Notes: generated by a model from the sequence alone, not told the origin. Shown: positions 18,029 to 26,723, counted from the stretch's first letter. The stretch: 47,098 nt of DNA from Paracoccaceae bacterium (GCA_029862205.1 JAOTXT010000030.1:1-47098), one strand, 5' to 3'. Translations and numbers: made by a program.

Positions 18029-18054
18029 GGAATAAAGTTGCCCCCTCTCGCGTT
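18029..18054 (+). promoter_or_regulatory. Candidate ECF-type promoter upstream of sorA
   Basis: GGAAT (18029-18033), a 17-bp spacer and CGTT (18051-18054) fit the general form of ECF sigma promoters, 36 bp before the sorA ATG. An ECF sigma gene lies 3 kb downstream in convergent orientation. The motif is short, so chance occurrence is possible. Confidence 0.35.
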
Positions 18055-18089
18055 GGTAAGAAAAACAATGTCAACCAGGGGAGGACACA

Positions 18090-19394
18090 ATGGCAAAGGA
18101 CCATGGCCCAACCGGGGAATCTCCGGACATCCATGAATTCTTCGGGAAGGATCCGGTAGAAGCCGATCGCGCGTTCTTCGGCCGGAAAACATATTCCGAC
18201 AGGCGGGGCTTTTTGAAAGGTACCGGGCTGGCGACGATGGCGGCTATGTTAGGCGCCAATATCCCGTTCCACCGCAACATGCCGGGCGGGCTGATCCCTG
18301 CGGCCTTCGCCAGTGAGGACGTCCTCGTCGGCAAGGACGGGCTGACACTGCTGAACGACAGGCCGGTCAATGCAGAGACACCGCCGCATCTGCTAGACGA
18401 CGCAATCACCCCCACGGCGCGGCACTTCATCCGCAACAACGGCATCCCGCCGGAGAACGTGGACGCCGGCACCTGGACGCTGACGATCGACGGGCTGGTC
18501 GACAACCCGATGACCTATTCGATCGCCGACCTGAAGTCGAAATTCGAGGTGGTGACGACGGCGCTCGCCATCGAGTGCGGCGGCAACGGCCGCGCCTTCT
18601 TCAATCCACCGGCCAAGGGCAACCAATGGACCTATGGCGCGGTCGCCTGCTCGGAGTGGACCGGGGTCAGGCTGAAGGACGTGCTGAATGCCGGCGGCGT
18701 CAAGTCGAATGTGGTCTACACCGCCCATGTAGGCGCCGACACCCATCTCTCGGGCGATCCCGACAAGCTGCCGATCTCGCGCGGCGTGCCGATCGCCAAG
18801 GCGATGACCGATAACATCCTGATCGCCTTTGCCCAAAACGGGGGCAATCTGCATCCGAACAACGGCGCGCCGCTGCGGCTCGTGGTGCCGGGCTGGCCGG
18901 GCTCCTGCTCGCAGAAATGGCTGAAGCGGATCTATCTGCGCGACGTTGTCCATGACGGGCCGAAGATGACCGGCAAGGCTTACCGGCGGCCGAACCGCCG
19001 CGTCGAGCCGGGCGAGAAGGTCGAGACGGAGGACTTCGTCATCATCGAGCGGATGCCGGTGAAGTCGCTGATCACCAACCCGATGAACGGAGCCACCGGC
19101 GGCCGCTCGGTGGAGGTCCGCGGCCATGCCTGGTCTGGCGACCGGACGGTCTCGGTCGTCGATATCTCCTATGATTTCGGCGCCACCTGGATGAAGGCGG
19201 AACTGGACGCGCCCGTAAATGACGGCGCTTGGCAGAACTTCCGCGCCAATGTGGAACTGCCCCAGGCCGGCTACTACGAGATCTGGGCCCGCGCGACCGA
19301 CAGCGCCGGGGTGATGCAGCCCCACGCCATCGACTGGAACCCGAAGGGCTATCTCAACAACACCATGCACCGGGTGGCGCTGCGCGTCTCCTAA
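18090..19394 (+). CDS. sorA: Sulfite dehydrogenase molybdenum subunit (SorA/SoxC-like, exported by Tat)
   Basis: 434 aa. A twin-arginine signal is visible at SDRRGFLKG (Arg38/Arg39) after an unusually long n-region, followed by a hydrophobic stretch. The oxidoreductase molybdopterin domain contains ALAIECGGNGRAFF, with Cys163 as the molybdenum ligand of the sulfite oxidase family. The Mo-co dimerisation domain follows (ITNPMNG through GVMQPHAIDWNPKGY). The enzyme oxidises sulfite to sulfate in the periplasm, giving electrons to a cytochrome c. A diheme cytochrome gene follows after about 70 bp, as in SorAB systems. It differs from the SoxC encoded at 38938, so this cell appears to have two sulfite-oxidase-fold enzymes, one free and one for Sox-bound sulfur. 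A GGGGAGG ribosome site precedes the ATG. Confidence 0.85.
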   Translation: MAKDHGPTGESPDIHEFFGKDPVEADRAFFGRKTYSDRRGFLKGTGLATMAAMLGANIPFHRNMPGGLIPAAFASEDVLVGKDGLTLLNDRPVNAETPPHLLDDAITPTARHFIRNNGIPPENVDAGTWTLTIDGLVDNPMTYSIADLKSKFEVVTTALAIECGGNGRAFFNPPAKGNQWTYGAVACSEWTGVRLKDVLNAGGVKSNVVYTAHVGADTHLSGDPDKLPISRGVPIAKAMTDNILIAFAQNGGNLHPNNGAPLRLVVPGWPGSCSQKWLKRIYLRDVVHDGPKMTGKAYRRPNRRVEPGEKVETEDFVIIERMPVKSLITNPMNGATGGRSVEVRGHAWSGDRTVSVVDISYDFGATWMKAELDAPVNDGAWQNFRANVELPQAGYYEIWARATDSAGVMQPHAIDWNPKGYLNNTMHRVALRVS

Positions 19395-19463
19395 GGGTGT
19401 GCCGATCGACCTGGGTGCGTCGCTCGCGGCGCACTTCTTTTCTCGATCATGGCCGGAGAATTT

Positions 19464-20171
19464 ATGATCCATCGAGTTCTGATCGGCGGAATGGCTGCCC
19501 TTGCTCTCGCCGGGCCCGCAGGAGCGACGGAGAACACGCTGGCCGACCGGCTCACCTCCGCCGAACCCGAGGCGGGCGAGCAGATTTTCAAGCACTGCCG
19601 CGCCTGCCACACCATCGAGCAGGGCGGCGCCCACGGTAACGGTCCTAATCTCTGGGGCGTGGTCGGCCGTCCCGTTGCCAGCGCCGAGGGATTCGGGAAA
19701 TATTCCGATGCCCTGCGCGCCATCGGCGGGGACTGGACGCCTGAGCGGCTCGACGCCTTCCTGACCGACCCCCACGAGGACATCGAAGGCACCCGGATGC
19801 CTTTCGTCGGACTCGACCGGCCCCGCGCCCGCGCTGATCTGATCGCCTATCTGAACCGGAACTCCCCGGCCCCGCTCGATCTCACGATCGGCGCCAAGAA
19901 GGACGCCGTTCTAGTCGAAGACGAGCCTCCGGAATTCGGCGTCCTTTTCGTCGCCGGGGGGGTAGAAGAAACCCACGCCTACTGCACCGCCTGCCATTCC
20001 GAGCGCCTTGTCGCCCAGCAGGGACTGGACCGGGACGGGTGGGTCGAGCTGATCGAGTGGATGGTCGACGAGCAGGGCATGGCCGAGATCGAAGAGCCGG
20101 ATCTCGGCATCGTGCTCGACTATCTGACCGCAAACTACAACATCGACAGGCCGAATTTTCCGAATCGCTGA
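19464..20171 (+). CDS. sorB: Diheme cytochrome c, probable electron acceptor of SorA
   Basis: 235 aa starting at the ATG 19464, which has a GGAG ribosome site; the upstream in-frame ATG at 19449 has none. A signal peptide ends near residue 22 (MIHRVLIGGMAALALAGPAGA). Two heme-c motifs are present, CRACH (45-49) and CTACH (174-178). The first domain is a class I cytochrome with GPNLWGVVGR and a likely Met112 ligand in TRMPF. The second domain (VEETHAYCTACHSERLVAQQ) resembles the small SorB-like sulfite dehydrogenase cytochrome. I infer it takes electrons from SorA in the periplasm and passes them to the respiratory chain. It could also be described as a fusion of a cytochrome c550-like carrier with SorB. 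Confidence 0.82.
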   Translation: MIHRVLIGGMAALALAGPAGATENTLADRLTSAEPEAGEQIFKHCRACHTIEQGGAHGNGPNLWGVVGRPVASAEGFGKYSDALRAIGGDWTPERLDAFLTDPHEDIEGTRMPFVGLDRPRARADLIAYLNRNSPAPLDLTIGAKKDAVLVEDEPPEFGVLFVAGGVEETHAYCTACHSERLVAQQGLDRDGWVELIEWMVDEQGMAEIEEPDLGIVLDYLTANYNIDRPNFPNR

Positions 20172-20178
20172 GACCGCT

Positions 20179-20949
20179 TCACGCCGTCGGCGGAACGCAG
20201 GGCCGGGCGTCCTCGGTCGCATCGCGCATGGCCAGCTCCAGCCCATCGCGCCGATCGAGCCGGCGGCTTTCCGCCTTTGCATAGGCGGCGATGGCGTCGA
20301 ACCGGTCGCGGTCCATGCCGCTGGCCAGCATGTAGAAATGGGCGCGCCCGGCAGTCCAGCGCGCACCGAGCTCATCGTGGCGGGCCGGCAGCGTTGCGGG
20401 GTCGTCCCGCAGGGCCTCCACCGCCACAACAGTCAGCCGGCAGCCGCGGCGCCCGCGGTAATGCATGGCCACCACGTCGCGGTCGTCGCGGCGGGTGGTG
20501 CTCACGTCGACGAGGGTCAGCCGCGAGGAGGAGAGATCGAAGACCTCGAGGTTGCCGATGCGCGCGGTCGAGATCACCGGCAACGCGCGCCCCTCCGCCA
20601 GGACATAGGTCTTGGCGGAAAGCGCGGCGTGGAGCTCTGCCGGCGCATCACGCCAGTCCTCGCCGAAACTACCGAGCTGATAGATCGCGCCGAACGCTAC
20701 GGCAACGGCGGCTGACGCTGCGAGGGCGAGGCGGCGGAGGCCCATGCGGGCGTGGGGCGACTCGACCTGCGCCGGGGCGGGTTGCATCAGCGACAGCGCC
20801 GCCTTGGTGGCATGGACCTCGGCCAGGGCAGCGCCGAGCACCGCGTCATGGGTCAGACGCCGGGCCACCATAGCCTCATCCGCCGCCGACAGCTCGCCAT
20901 CGGCATAGGCATTAATGAGTTCCCAGTCTTTTTCGCTCAGCTCGGTCAT
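20179..20949 (-). CDS. Membrane anti-sigma factor for the adjacent ECF sigma factor
   Basis: 256 aa. The N-terminal ELINAYADGELSAADEAMVARRL is the usual anti-sigma domain that clamps the sigma factor. One membrane segment is seen at about 72-91 (RRLALAASAAVAVAFGAIYQ). A periplasmic C-terminal domain of about 160 residues follows, which may sense the signal. It starts 10 bp after the sigma gene stop, so both are one operon. Its 3' end lies 7 bp from the convergent sorB stop. In Sinorhizobium meliloti, ECF factors RpoE1/RpoE4 with a cognate anti-sigma respond to sulfite and control sulfite oxidation; a similar loop here is an inference from location. Confidence 0.82.
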   Translation of the reverse strand: MTELSEKDWELINAYADGELSAADEAMVARRLTHDAVLGAALAEVHATKAALSLMQPAPAQVESPHARMGLRRLALAASAAVAVAFGAIYQLGSFGEDWRDAPAELHAALSAKTYVLAEGRALPVISTARIGNLEVFDLSSSRLTLVDVSTTRRDDRDVVAMHYRGRRGCRLTVVAVEALRDDPATLPARHDELGARWTAGRAHFYMLASGMDRDRFDAIAAYAKAESRRLDRRDGLELAMRDATEDARPCVPPTA

Positions 20950-20959
20950 CCCGGCGCAA

Positions 20960-21466
20960 TCATCCTCTGCGCTTTCTCAACGGGCGAATATTCGTCTCGC
21001 CCATCCGTTCGATCATCGCCCGCCTCGCCCGGCTCACCCGGCTCATCACGGTCCCCGGCGGAACGTCGATGGCCGTCGCGGCTTCTGCATAGGTCAGCCC
21101 CAAAATGTCAACCAGGCACAGGATCTCGCGATCCCGCGCCGCTAGCTTGGCGTAGGCCTGCCGCACCATCAAAGCCTCGACAGGATCGCCGCTCCCGGCC
21201 GGCAGTGCATCAGATAAACGGCTTTGCATGGCGGAAAATTCCCGTTGGACCCGCTTTTTTCTTTTCCCGTCGATGAACAAGTTCTTGATGATACGGAACA
21301 TCCAGGGCCGCAGATCAGCGGATTGCCTCGGGGCTTTGCCCGACTGCAGCGCACGGACTACCGCGTCCTGCACCAGATCCTCGGCCTCGGCCGGGTTAAG
21401 GGTAAGACTGGCCGCGAAGGCCAACAGTTCCGGGTGCAGCGTTGTTAGTACACGGGCAAGTCGCAT
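20960..21466 (-). CDS. ECF RNA polymerase sigma factor
   Basis: 168 aa. Region 2 is represented by LNPAEAEDLVQDAVVRAL and LRPWMFRIIKNLFID, and region 4 by LAARDREILCLVDILGLTY and PPGTVMSRVSRARRAMIE, the helix-turn-helix that reads the -35 element. Length and arrangement are standard for a minimal ECF factor. A GAAGAGG ribosome site precedes the ATG. It is co-transcribed with the anti-sigma gene. A GGAAT-N17-CGTT element before sorA is a candidate target; upstream of the sigma gene itself I see a GGAAT (minus strand, 21494-21498) but no matching -10, so autoregulation is not shown. Confidence 0.88.
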   Translation of the reverse strand: MRLARVLTTLHPELLAFAASLTLNPAEAEDLVQDAVVRALQSGKAPRQSADLRPWMFRIIKNLFIDGKRKKRVQREFSAMQSRLSDALPAGSGDPVEALMVRQAYAKLAARDREILCLVDILGLTYAEAATAIDVPPGTVMSRVSRARRAMIERMGETNIRPLRKRRG

Positions 21467-22205
21467 CGCGTCCTCTTCGACTGCGGGGGGTCAATTCCCA
21501 GAAAACCCGCAATGACAAAAAGCACACCCCGCCCAGCGCATACAGGGTCATCTCGAAAGTTGCCACCTGCCAAGAGCCCATCAAGAGCTCCGCGCTCGAA
21601 ATTGTTCTCCGAATGGGAAGACTCATAACAATGAAGAACCGACAAGACTGCCGCGGGTCATGAGTTGCCCTTCCGGGTCACCCAAGAGCTAGTCCGGAAT
21701 CCACCGGACTCCTGACATTGAGGCCTGCGCGGTGCTGGGCGTCGGAATTCCAGCGGTAACTGGATGATCGTCAGGCGGCGGGCGAATGGCGACTTCGTGC
21801 CAAATCGCGAGGCTGCCTCAATTGCCTGATCGTCGGCCTTGGCCGTAAGCGTGACATAGGCTGGAGGGCAAGTTTCGAGCGCATTCGGGACGGCGAAGCC
21901 TGCCGCACCGCCATTTCCGTTTAGGTTTCTCGCTTTGTTTGCGAACGTGCTAACCTACTTCGGAAAAATGGGGGGATTAAGTATACGTCCTCTGCGCGGC
22001 CCATCACCGATTGCATCAGACATATTTGTCGATTTGGACCCTACATCAAATCTTCTATTCTTGGACTGGTCGACGGCATGCAACTCGGTCGAACAATCCC
22101 GAACGGTTCCTTCATCCTCTTGAAGGATAAATGGGAATCCATCACCGTGTTTGTAATGTATTTAATCGCCATCCAGGAGGATCGCTGAAATCAGCGCAAC
22201 CGGGG
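21467..22205. other. Intergenic stretch of 739 bp, no gene recognised
   Basis: This lies between the start of the sigma gene and the end of the capA-like gene. The longest plausible frame (21935-22123, plus) encodes 62 aa with no family I know and no ribosome site. Base composition in 21930-22160 is visibly more AT-rich than in surrounding genes, which may mark imported or decayed DNA. No tRNA, hairpin terminator or IS end was recognised. Confidence 0.45.
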
Positions 22206-23225
22206 TCAAGAATCACCGTTCAGACGAAGCTCTAGCCCTTCGGCGCATCTTTGCAATTGCGCGCCGAACAGCTTCGATTGTTCGGACATCCGCTCACATA
22301 TAGAGTCGAACGCCTCCCCGTGCGCCAGATTGACCTCGGCAAAGTTGAGCACCACCGGCCGGAGCACCAGGCGGCGAATGCCTCGGGGATCGACATCGAG
22401 AAGAAATACGAACGACCAGTCGTTCCGCATGAGCGGGTCGACGGCATAGTCGTCCAGGAAATCACCAGTGTCGTGAAGGATGACTCGCCTGCCCAGCGGC
22501 TCGACGCCCTGGAAGACATGGGCGGAATGCCCGTGAATGATATCGGCTCCGGCCTGCACCAGCGCGCGCTTGAAGGCTCTCAACCGGGCGCTCGGGCGGG
22601 TAACCATGTTCGGCCCCAGATGTGCGGAGACGACGACAATGTCCGCGCCCGCCGCGCGCTCGGCGGCAATGTCGTCCGCTTTCGGCCATGGATCGGAGAC
22701 GGAATCGGAATCGACATAGCATGTCCCCGGACGCTCGCTGGTCGCGGCAAATGGGGGCTCGTTGTCGGTCAGCGAAAAAGCTGAGATCGCCAACCGCTTG
22801 GCGCGGAATCGGGCCGGTTGCTGTGCTTGCTCCAGTGTCTCCCCGGCGCCCGCATGCGTGATCCCTGCGTCGTCAAGAAGATCGAGGGTATCGCGCAGGG
22901 CGTCCTCGCCGTAGTCGAGCACATGGTTATTCGCCAGGCTGACGTAGCGAACGCGGGCGGCCTGCAGGACGTTAACGGCGCCGGGCGCAGCGCAGAAGTG
23001 GAAGACCTTCGGAGTCCGCATCCATGGAGCGCCCCGATCGCTGATCGCGCATTCGAGGTTGATTAGAACCGCATCCGCTCCGAGCAGGAGGGGCAGGGTG
23101 TCGCCCCAGAAGCTCTCCGGATCGCGGCTGGCGATCTCCCGGCTCACCAGTCGGCCGAGCATCACGTCCCCGACGATCGCGAGCTTGGCGCATCTGGTGT
23201 CTTCGCAATCAGGAGCAGCGCACAT
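22206..23225 (-). CDS. CapA-family (poly-gamma-glutamate synthesis type) metallophosphatase-like protein
   Basis: 339 aa. Landmarks are AIVGDVMLGRLVSREI near the N-terminus, LINLECAIS, SLANNHVLDYG, VVSAHLGPNM and GHSAHVFQGVEPL, the order of metal-ligand blocks in the CapA domain (PF09587). CapA takes part in capsular poly-gamma-glutamate synthesis in Bacillus, but many proteobacterial homologues stand alone with unknown substrate. No signal peptide or membrane anchor is visible, unlike true CapA, so it may be cytoplasmic. No capB/capC genes are present. It is divergent from the archease-rtcB genes with about 155 bp between. Confidence 0.82.
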   Translation of the reverse strand: MCAAPDCEDTRCAKLAIVGDVMLGRLVSREIASRDPESFWGDTLPLLLGADAVLINLECAISDRGAPWMRTPKVFHFCAAPGAVNVLQAARVRYVSLANNHVLDYGEDALRDTLDLLDDAGITHAGAGETLEQAQQPARFRAKRLAISAFSLTDNEPPFAATSERPGTCYVDSDSVSDPWPKADDIAAERAAGADIVVVSAHLGPNMVTRPSARLRAFKRALVQAGADIIHGHSAHVFQGVEPLGRRVILHDTGDFLDDYAVDPLMRNDWSFVFLLDVDPRGIRRLVLRPVVLNFAEVNLAHGEAFDSICERMSEQSKLFGAQLQRCAEGLELRLNGDS

Positions 23226-23381
23226 CTCCCTTCGGCCTCTCTTCGTCTCCCCGGCGGTCGGACGCGCCCTGAAACTATACCGCCGTCGCTGTGCGCGGTT
23301 TGACCGGAATCAAAGGCGCCGCCCGCGGATCGAACCATGATGGCAAGCCCGCCATGATGGTATGAGAATAGGGAGGCGGTG

Positions 23382-23456
23382 ATGAAGGCCGCCGTGACCA
23401 TTCGCGGCTACGCGATTTCGGTGTGCGCTTTCCCGTCTGCGGAACGCACAAAGTGA
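23382..23456 (+). CDS. Possible 24-aa leader peptide upstream of archease
   Basis: A short frame MKAAVTIRGYAISVCAFPSA ending ERTK begins with an ATG that has a strong GGGAGG ribosome site at 23371-23376. Its TGA overlaps the archease GTG (GTGA), a layout that couples translation of the two. It could be a real coupling peptide or merely supply ribosomes to a weak GTG start. No family is recognised. Confidence 0.4.
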   Translation: MKAAVTIRGYAISVCAFPSAERTK

Positions 23457-23905
23457 GCGCACCGTCGCGTTCCGGCAGCGCAACTGCCGCGGGCGGTTGG
23501 GACTTGTTTCCGCATGACGCTGATATCGGTGTGCGGGGCTACGGTCGAAGCGAGGCCGCCGCTTTCGAGAATGCGGCCCGGGCGATGACGGCGTCGATGA
23601 TCGATCCAGAAGAGGTTGGAACCCGCGAAACCGTGCGGATTGTCTGTGAGGCGCCCGATCGCGAGATGCTGTTGGTCGATTGGCTTAACGCCCTCGTTTA
23701 CGAGATGGCGACCCGTAGTATGGTGTTCGGGGATTTCAGCGTCAGCCTCTCGGACGGGCGGCTGGAGGCCGAGGCGCGCGGCGAGCCGATCGACATCGCG
23801 CGGCACGCGCCCTCTGTCGAAGTGAAGGGTGCGACCTACACGGAGCTGAAAGTCACGCGCGGTAACGATGGTGTCTGGACTGCGCAATGCATCATCGACG
23901 TTTGA
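23453..23905 (+). CDS. Archease, activator of RtcB
   Basis: 150 aa from a GTG that overlaps the stop of the small upstream frame; an in-frame GTG at 23423 is an alternative. The family block FPHDADIGVRGYG (about 19-31) contains the conserved Asp ligands, followed by LLVDWLNALVYEMATRSMVFGDF, also typical, and the C-terminal YTELKVTRGNDGVWTAQCIIDV. Archease speeds RtcB guanylation and multiple turnover. The rtcB gene follows 18 bp later with a GGAG-containing ribosome site, so the two form the expected RNA-ligation operon. Confidence 0.9.
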   Translation: MSAPSRSGSATAAGGWDLFPHDADIGVRGYGRSEAAAFENAARAMTASMIDPEEVGTRETVRIVCEAPDREMLLVDWLNALVYEMATRSMVFGDFSVSLSDGRLEAEARGEPIDIARHAPSVEVKGATYTELKVTRGNDGVWTAQCIIDV

Positions 23906-23923
23906 GCGGAGGACAAGGAGCAC

Positions 23924-25354
23924 ATGGACCGAACCGGCCTCAATCAGATCGGCGACTACGCCTGGCGCATCGATCCTGCGGGCGAGATGCGGGCGCCAGC
24001 CATCATCTTCGCCGACGAGGCGCTGATCGACGACATGGACGACAAGGTTCGCGAGCAGATCGTCAACGTCACGACCCTGCCCGGCATTGTCGGACCCGCC
24101 TATGCAATGCCGGATGCCCATTGGGGTTACGGCTTTCCGATAGGCGGTGTGGCCGCCTTCGCACCCGAGGAGGGGGGCGTGATTAGTGCCGGCGGCGTCG
24201 GCTTCGACATCTCTTGTGGTGTCCGGCTTTTGGCAACAGGTCTCAGCCGCGCCGACATCGAGGCGGTGAAGCTAAACTTCGCCCACGAACTCTCCCGCGC
24301 CATTCCCGCGGGTGTGGGTAGCAAGGGGCGGATCGTCCTCGACGATGATGAATTGGACGCAATGCTGGCGGGCGGTGCCGGATGGGCGGTTCGGCAGGGC
24401 TGGGGCCGCGCCGAAGACCTCCCGCGGATCGAGGAAAACGGAACCATGCGCGGAGCGGTGCCCGAGTTCATCTCGGCGAAGGCGCACAAGCGGCAACGCA
24501 AGGAAATGGGCACACTCGGCTCCGGCAACCACTACCTGGAGGTCCAGGAGGTGGTCCAAATCTATGACGTGGACGTCGCCCGGAGGTTCGGGCTCGATGC
24601 AGGCAGAATCGTTGCGATGATCCATTGCGGCTCGCGCGGGCTCGGCCACCAGATCGGGACCGAGTTCCTGCGCGACATGGCCATCTCGGCACCGGAGCAT
24701 GGAATACGCCTGCCCGACCGCGAACTTGCTTGCGCTCCGATCGAATCCGATCTTGGCCAGAGGTACATCGGCGCCATGCGCGCGGGCATCAACTGTGCGC
24801 TCGCGAACCGGCAGATCCTGACGCATCTGGTCCGTAAGGCCTTCGCCGGGTTCTTCGCGGGAGCCGATTTACCGGTCGTCTACGACGTCTCGCACAACAC
24901 CTGCAAGGAGGAGGAGCACGTCATCGACGGGCGGATGCGCCGGGTCTTCGTGCACCGCAAAGGGGCGACGCGCGCGCTGGGCCCGGGCGCCTCGCAACTG
25001 CCCGAAGCTTTTGTTGATTGCGGGCAGCCGGTGATCATCGGCGGGAGTATGGGAACCTCGTCCTTTGTGCTGGTCGGTGATGCGCGATCCGAGGCTATGT
25101 CGCTCGGCTCGGCCTGCCATGGTGCTGGCCGGGCGATGAGCCGGCACGCTGCTGCCAAGCTGTGGAAAGGCCGTCAGGTACAGGATGCGCTGGCGAGCGA
25201 GGGCATCATCGTGAAGAGCCCGTCCAGCCGCGGGATCGCCGAGGAGGCACCCGGTGCCTACAAGAACGTCGACGCCGTCGTCGAGGTGGCGGAGAAAGCG
25301 GGCCTTGCGCGCCGCGTCGCACGCCTGAAACCGGTCATATGCATTAAGGGATGA
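23924..25354 (+). CDS. rtcB: RNA-splicing ligase RtcB
   Basis: 476 aa. Visible blocks are YAMPDAHWGYGFPIGGVAA (about 60-78), GVGFDISCGVRLL with the metal Cys98, GSGNHYLEVQEV, MIHCGSRGLGHQ, YDVSHNTCKEE and the C-terminal SACHGAGRAMSR that carries the His guanylated during catalysis. It joins 2',3'-cyclic phosphate or 3'-phosphate ends to 5'-OH ends using GTP and Mn. In bacteria it repairs tRNA or rRNA cut by toxins or stress nucleases. It is in an operon with archease. No RtcR regulator or RtcA cyclase is in the window, so control differs from the E. coli rtc locus. Confidence 0.95.
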   Translation: MDRTGLNQIGDYAWRIDPAGEMRAPAIIFADEALIDDMDDKVREQIVNVTTLPGIVGPAYAMPDAHWGYGFPIGGVAAFAPEEGGVISAGGVGFDISCGVRLLATGLSRADIEAVKLNFAHELSRAIPAGVGSKGRIVLDDDELDAMLAGGAGWAVRQGWGRAEDLPRIEENGTMRGAVPEFISAKAHKRQRKEMGTLGSGNHYLEVQEVVQIYDVDVARRFGLDAGRIVAMIHCGSRGLGHQIGTEFLRDMAISAPEHGIRLPDRELACAPIESDLGQRYIGAMRAGINCALANRQILTHLVRKAFAGFFAGADLPVVYDVSHNTCKEEEHVIDGRMRRVFVHRKGATRALGPGASQLPEAFVDCGQPVIIGGSMGTSSFVLVGDARSEAMSLGSACHGAGRAMSRHAAAKLWKGRQVQDALASEGIIVKSPSSRGIAEEAPGAYKNVDAVVEVAEKAGLARRVARLKPVICIKG

Positions 25355-25370
25355 GCCAAGCGATGTATTG

Positions 25371-26066
25371 TCAGTTTTCGGGCAGCTCACCCTCTCCCGG
25401 CTTCATAGCCCTCACCGACAATGCGCGATCGGCGTCCTCAAGCAGTCGGACCACCTCCTCATCCGGCACCTGATTGAAATCGACGTAATGAGCCCCGATG
25501 GCATAGAAGAAGTGCGGCGTCACGAGGCAGACGATCTCGTCGACGTCGTCGCGGAGCGCGTCGAGGGTGTCTGCAGGCGCAACCGGGACGGCGAGCACGA
25601 GTTTCGCAGGATTTCGTCGCCGCACCGCCTTAAGTGCAGCCCGTGTGGTTGCGCCGGTCGCGATGCCGTCGTCGACAAGGATCGCTGTGCGGCCTTCGAC
25701 CGGAACCTGAACGCGGCCCTTGAGGTAGATCTGGCGCCGCCGCTTGATCTCCTTGAGTTGCACATCTGCGAGACCGTCCAGTTCCTTCCGGCTCAACCCG
25801 GCATGCGCCGCAATGTCCTCATTCACCACAAGTTCCGGATGTGCACCGTTCACCACGGCTGCGGCGGCGAGTTCGGGTTGGTAGGGGACCCCGATCTTGC
25901 GGACCATCACCAGATCGAGCGGCGCGCCGAGAACGCGCGCGACCTCAAGCCCCACCGGAACGCCGCCGCGCGGCAGCGCCAGCACGACCGGGTCGGCGTA
26001 CTCCTTCTCAAGCAGCGCCTCCGCCAAGGCCTGGCCGGCCACAATGCGATTGCTGAATCCTTGCAT
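25371..26066 (-). CDS. Phosphoribosyltransferase-family protein
   Basis: 231 aa. The PRPP-binding loop is AILVDDGIATGATTRAA at about 128-144, and the N-terminal VVLALPRGGVPVGLEVA holds the PPi loop of type I phosphoribosyltransferases. Proteins of this subgroup are often found with stress or hydrolase genes, and their base substrate is unknown. Its ATG follows directly on the TAA of the alpha/beta hydrolase gene, so they are one operon. It ends 17 bp from the convergent rtcB stop. Two genes away lies a PRPP synthetase, which suggests supply and use of PRPP in the same region. Confidence 0.86.
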   Translation of the reverse strand: MQGFSNRIVAGQALAEALLEKEYADPVVLALPRGGVPVGLEVARVLGAPLDLVMVRKIGVPYQPELAAAAVVNGAHPELVVNEDIAAHAGLSRKELDGLADVQLKEIKRRRQIYLKGRVQVPVEGRTAILVDDGIATGATTRAALKAVRRRNPAKLVLAVPVAPADTLDALRDDVDEIVCLVTPHFFYAIGAHYVDFNQVPDEEVVRLLEDADRALSVRAMKPGEGELPEN

Positions 26067-26723
26067 TTATCCCTTCCGTGTCGGTTGCAGATGTTTCTTG
26101 AACCAGCCAGCGGCCAGGTTAACGACTTGGTCAAGTGCGCCCGGTTCCTCGAACAAATGTGTCGCGCAGGCGACGATCGCCAAGCGCTGCTCGCAGCGCA
26201 ATGCACCGGCGGCTTGTTGATTCAGCTCGATGACCGCGTAATCGGCGCCACCAACGACCAAAAGCGTCGGCGCCTGAACCTCGGGGAGGGCCGATCCGGC
26301 CAAATCGGGCCGCCCGCCGCGCGACACCACCGCCGCCACGTCCTCCGGCGCCTGCGCCGCCGCGACCAGAGCGGCGGCCGCGCCGGTGCTGGCCCCGAAC
26401 AGGCCAATGCGCCGTGCGCTCAGTTCGGCATCGCCGCGCGCCCAGCGAACGGCTTCGATCATGCGCTCGCTGAGAAGCGGAATGTCGAACACATTGACGC
26501 GGTCCAATGCTTCTGTCTCGGTCAGGAGATCGAACAGCAGGGTCGCGAACCCCTCTTCGAACAGCCGGTCCGCAACGTAGTTGTTCCGCGGGCTGCGTCG
26601 GCTGCTGCCGGCGCCGTGCGCGAAGATCACCAGCCCGCCCGCACCCTCCGGATCCCGCAGGATTCCTTCGAGTTTTCGGGGACCAACGGCAACGATACGT
26701 TTCTTGATGGAAGTCTCGATCAT
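26067..26723 (-). CDS. Dienelactone-hydrolase-like alpha/beta hydrolase
   Basis: 218 aa from the ATG at 26723 (MIETSIKKRIVAV); the frame runs open to 26933 but the extra part overlaps the start of the divergent gene and looks noncoding. The oxyanion motif is FAHGAGSS (35-41 region), the nucleophile elbow is GLFGASTGAA with Ser112, and the C-terminal His is His189 in ATHLFEEPG. It should be a soluble esterase or hydrolase of unknown substrate. This subgroup is frequently encoded beside a phosphoribosyltransferase, sometimes as a fusion, as it is here in direct contact. The joint role is not established. Confidence 0.84.
   Translation of the reverse strand: MIETSIKKRIVAVGPRKLEGILRDPEGAGGLVIFAHGAGSSRRSPRNNYVADRLFEEGFATLLFDLLTETEALDRVNVFDIPLLSERMIEAVRWARGDAELSARRIGLFGASTGAAAALVAAAQAPEDVAAVVSRGGRPDLAGSALPEVQAPTLLVVGGADYAVIELNQQAAGALRCEQRLAIVACATHLFEEPGALDQVVNLAAGWFKKHLQPTRKG

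Larger units (their letters stand above)
17670..18089. other. Intergenic stretch with IS3-family debris and the sorA upstream region
   Basis: There is no intact gene in these 420 bp. The first 300 bp carry two oppositely oriented IS3 fragments, listed separately. The last 100 bp carry a GGAAT-N17-CGTT candidate promoter and a GGGGAGG ribosome site for the sulfite dehydrogenase gene. Confidence 0.6.

Noticed and set aside
21935-22123. 62-aa plus-strand frame in the long gap after the sigma gene
   Set aside because: No ribosome site, no recognisable family, in AT-rich noncoding-looking DNA.
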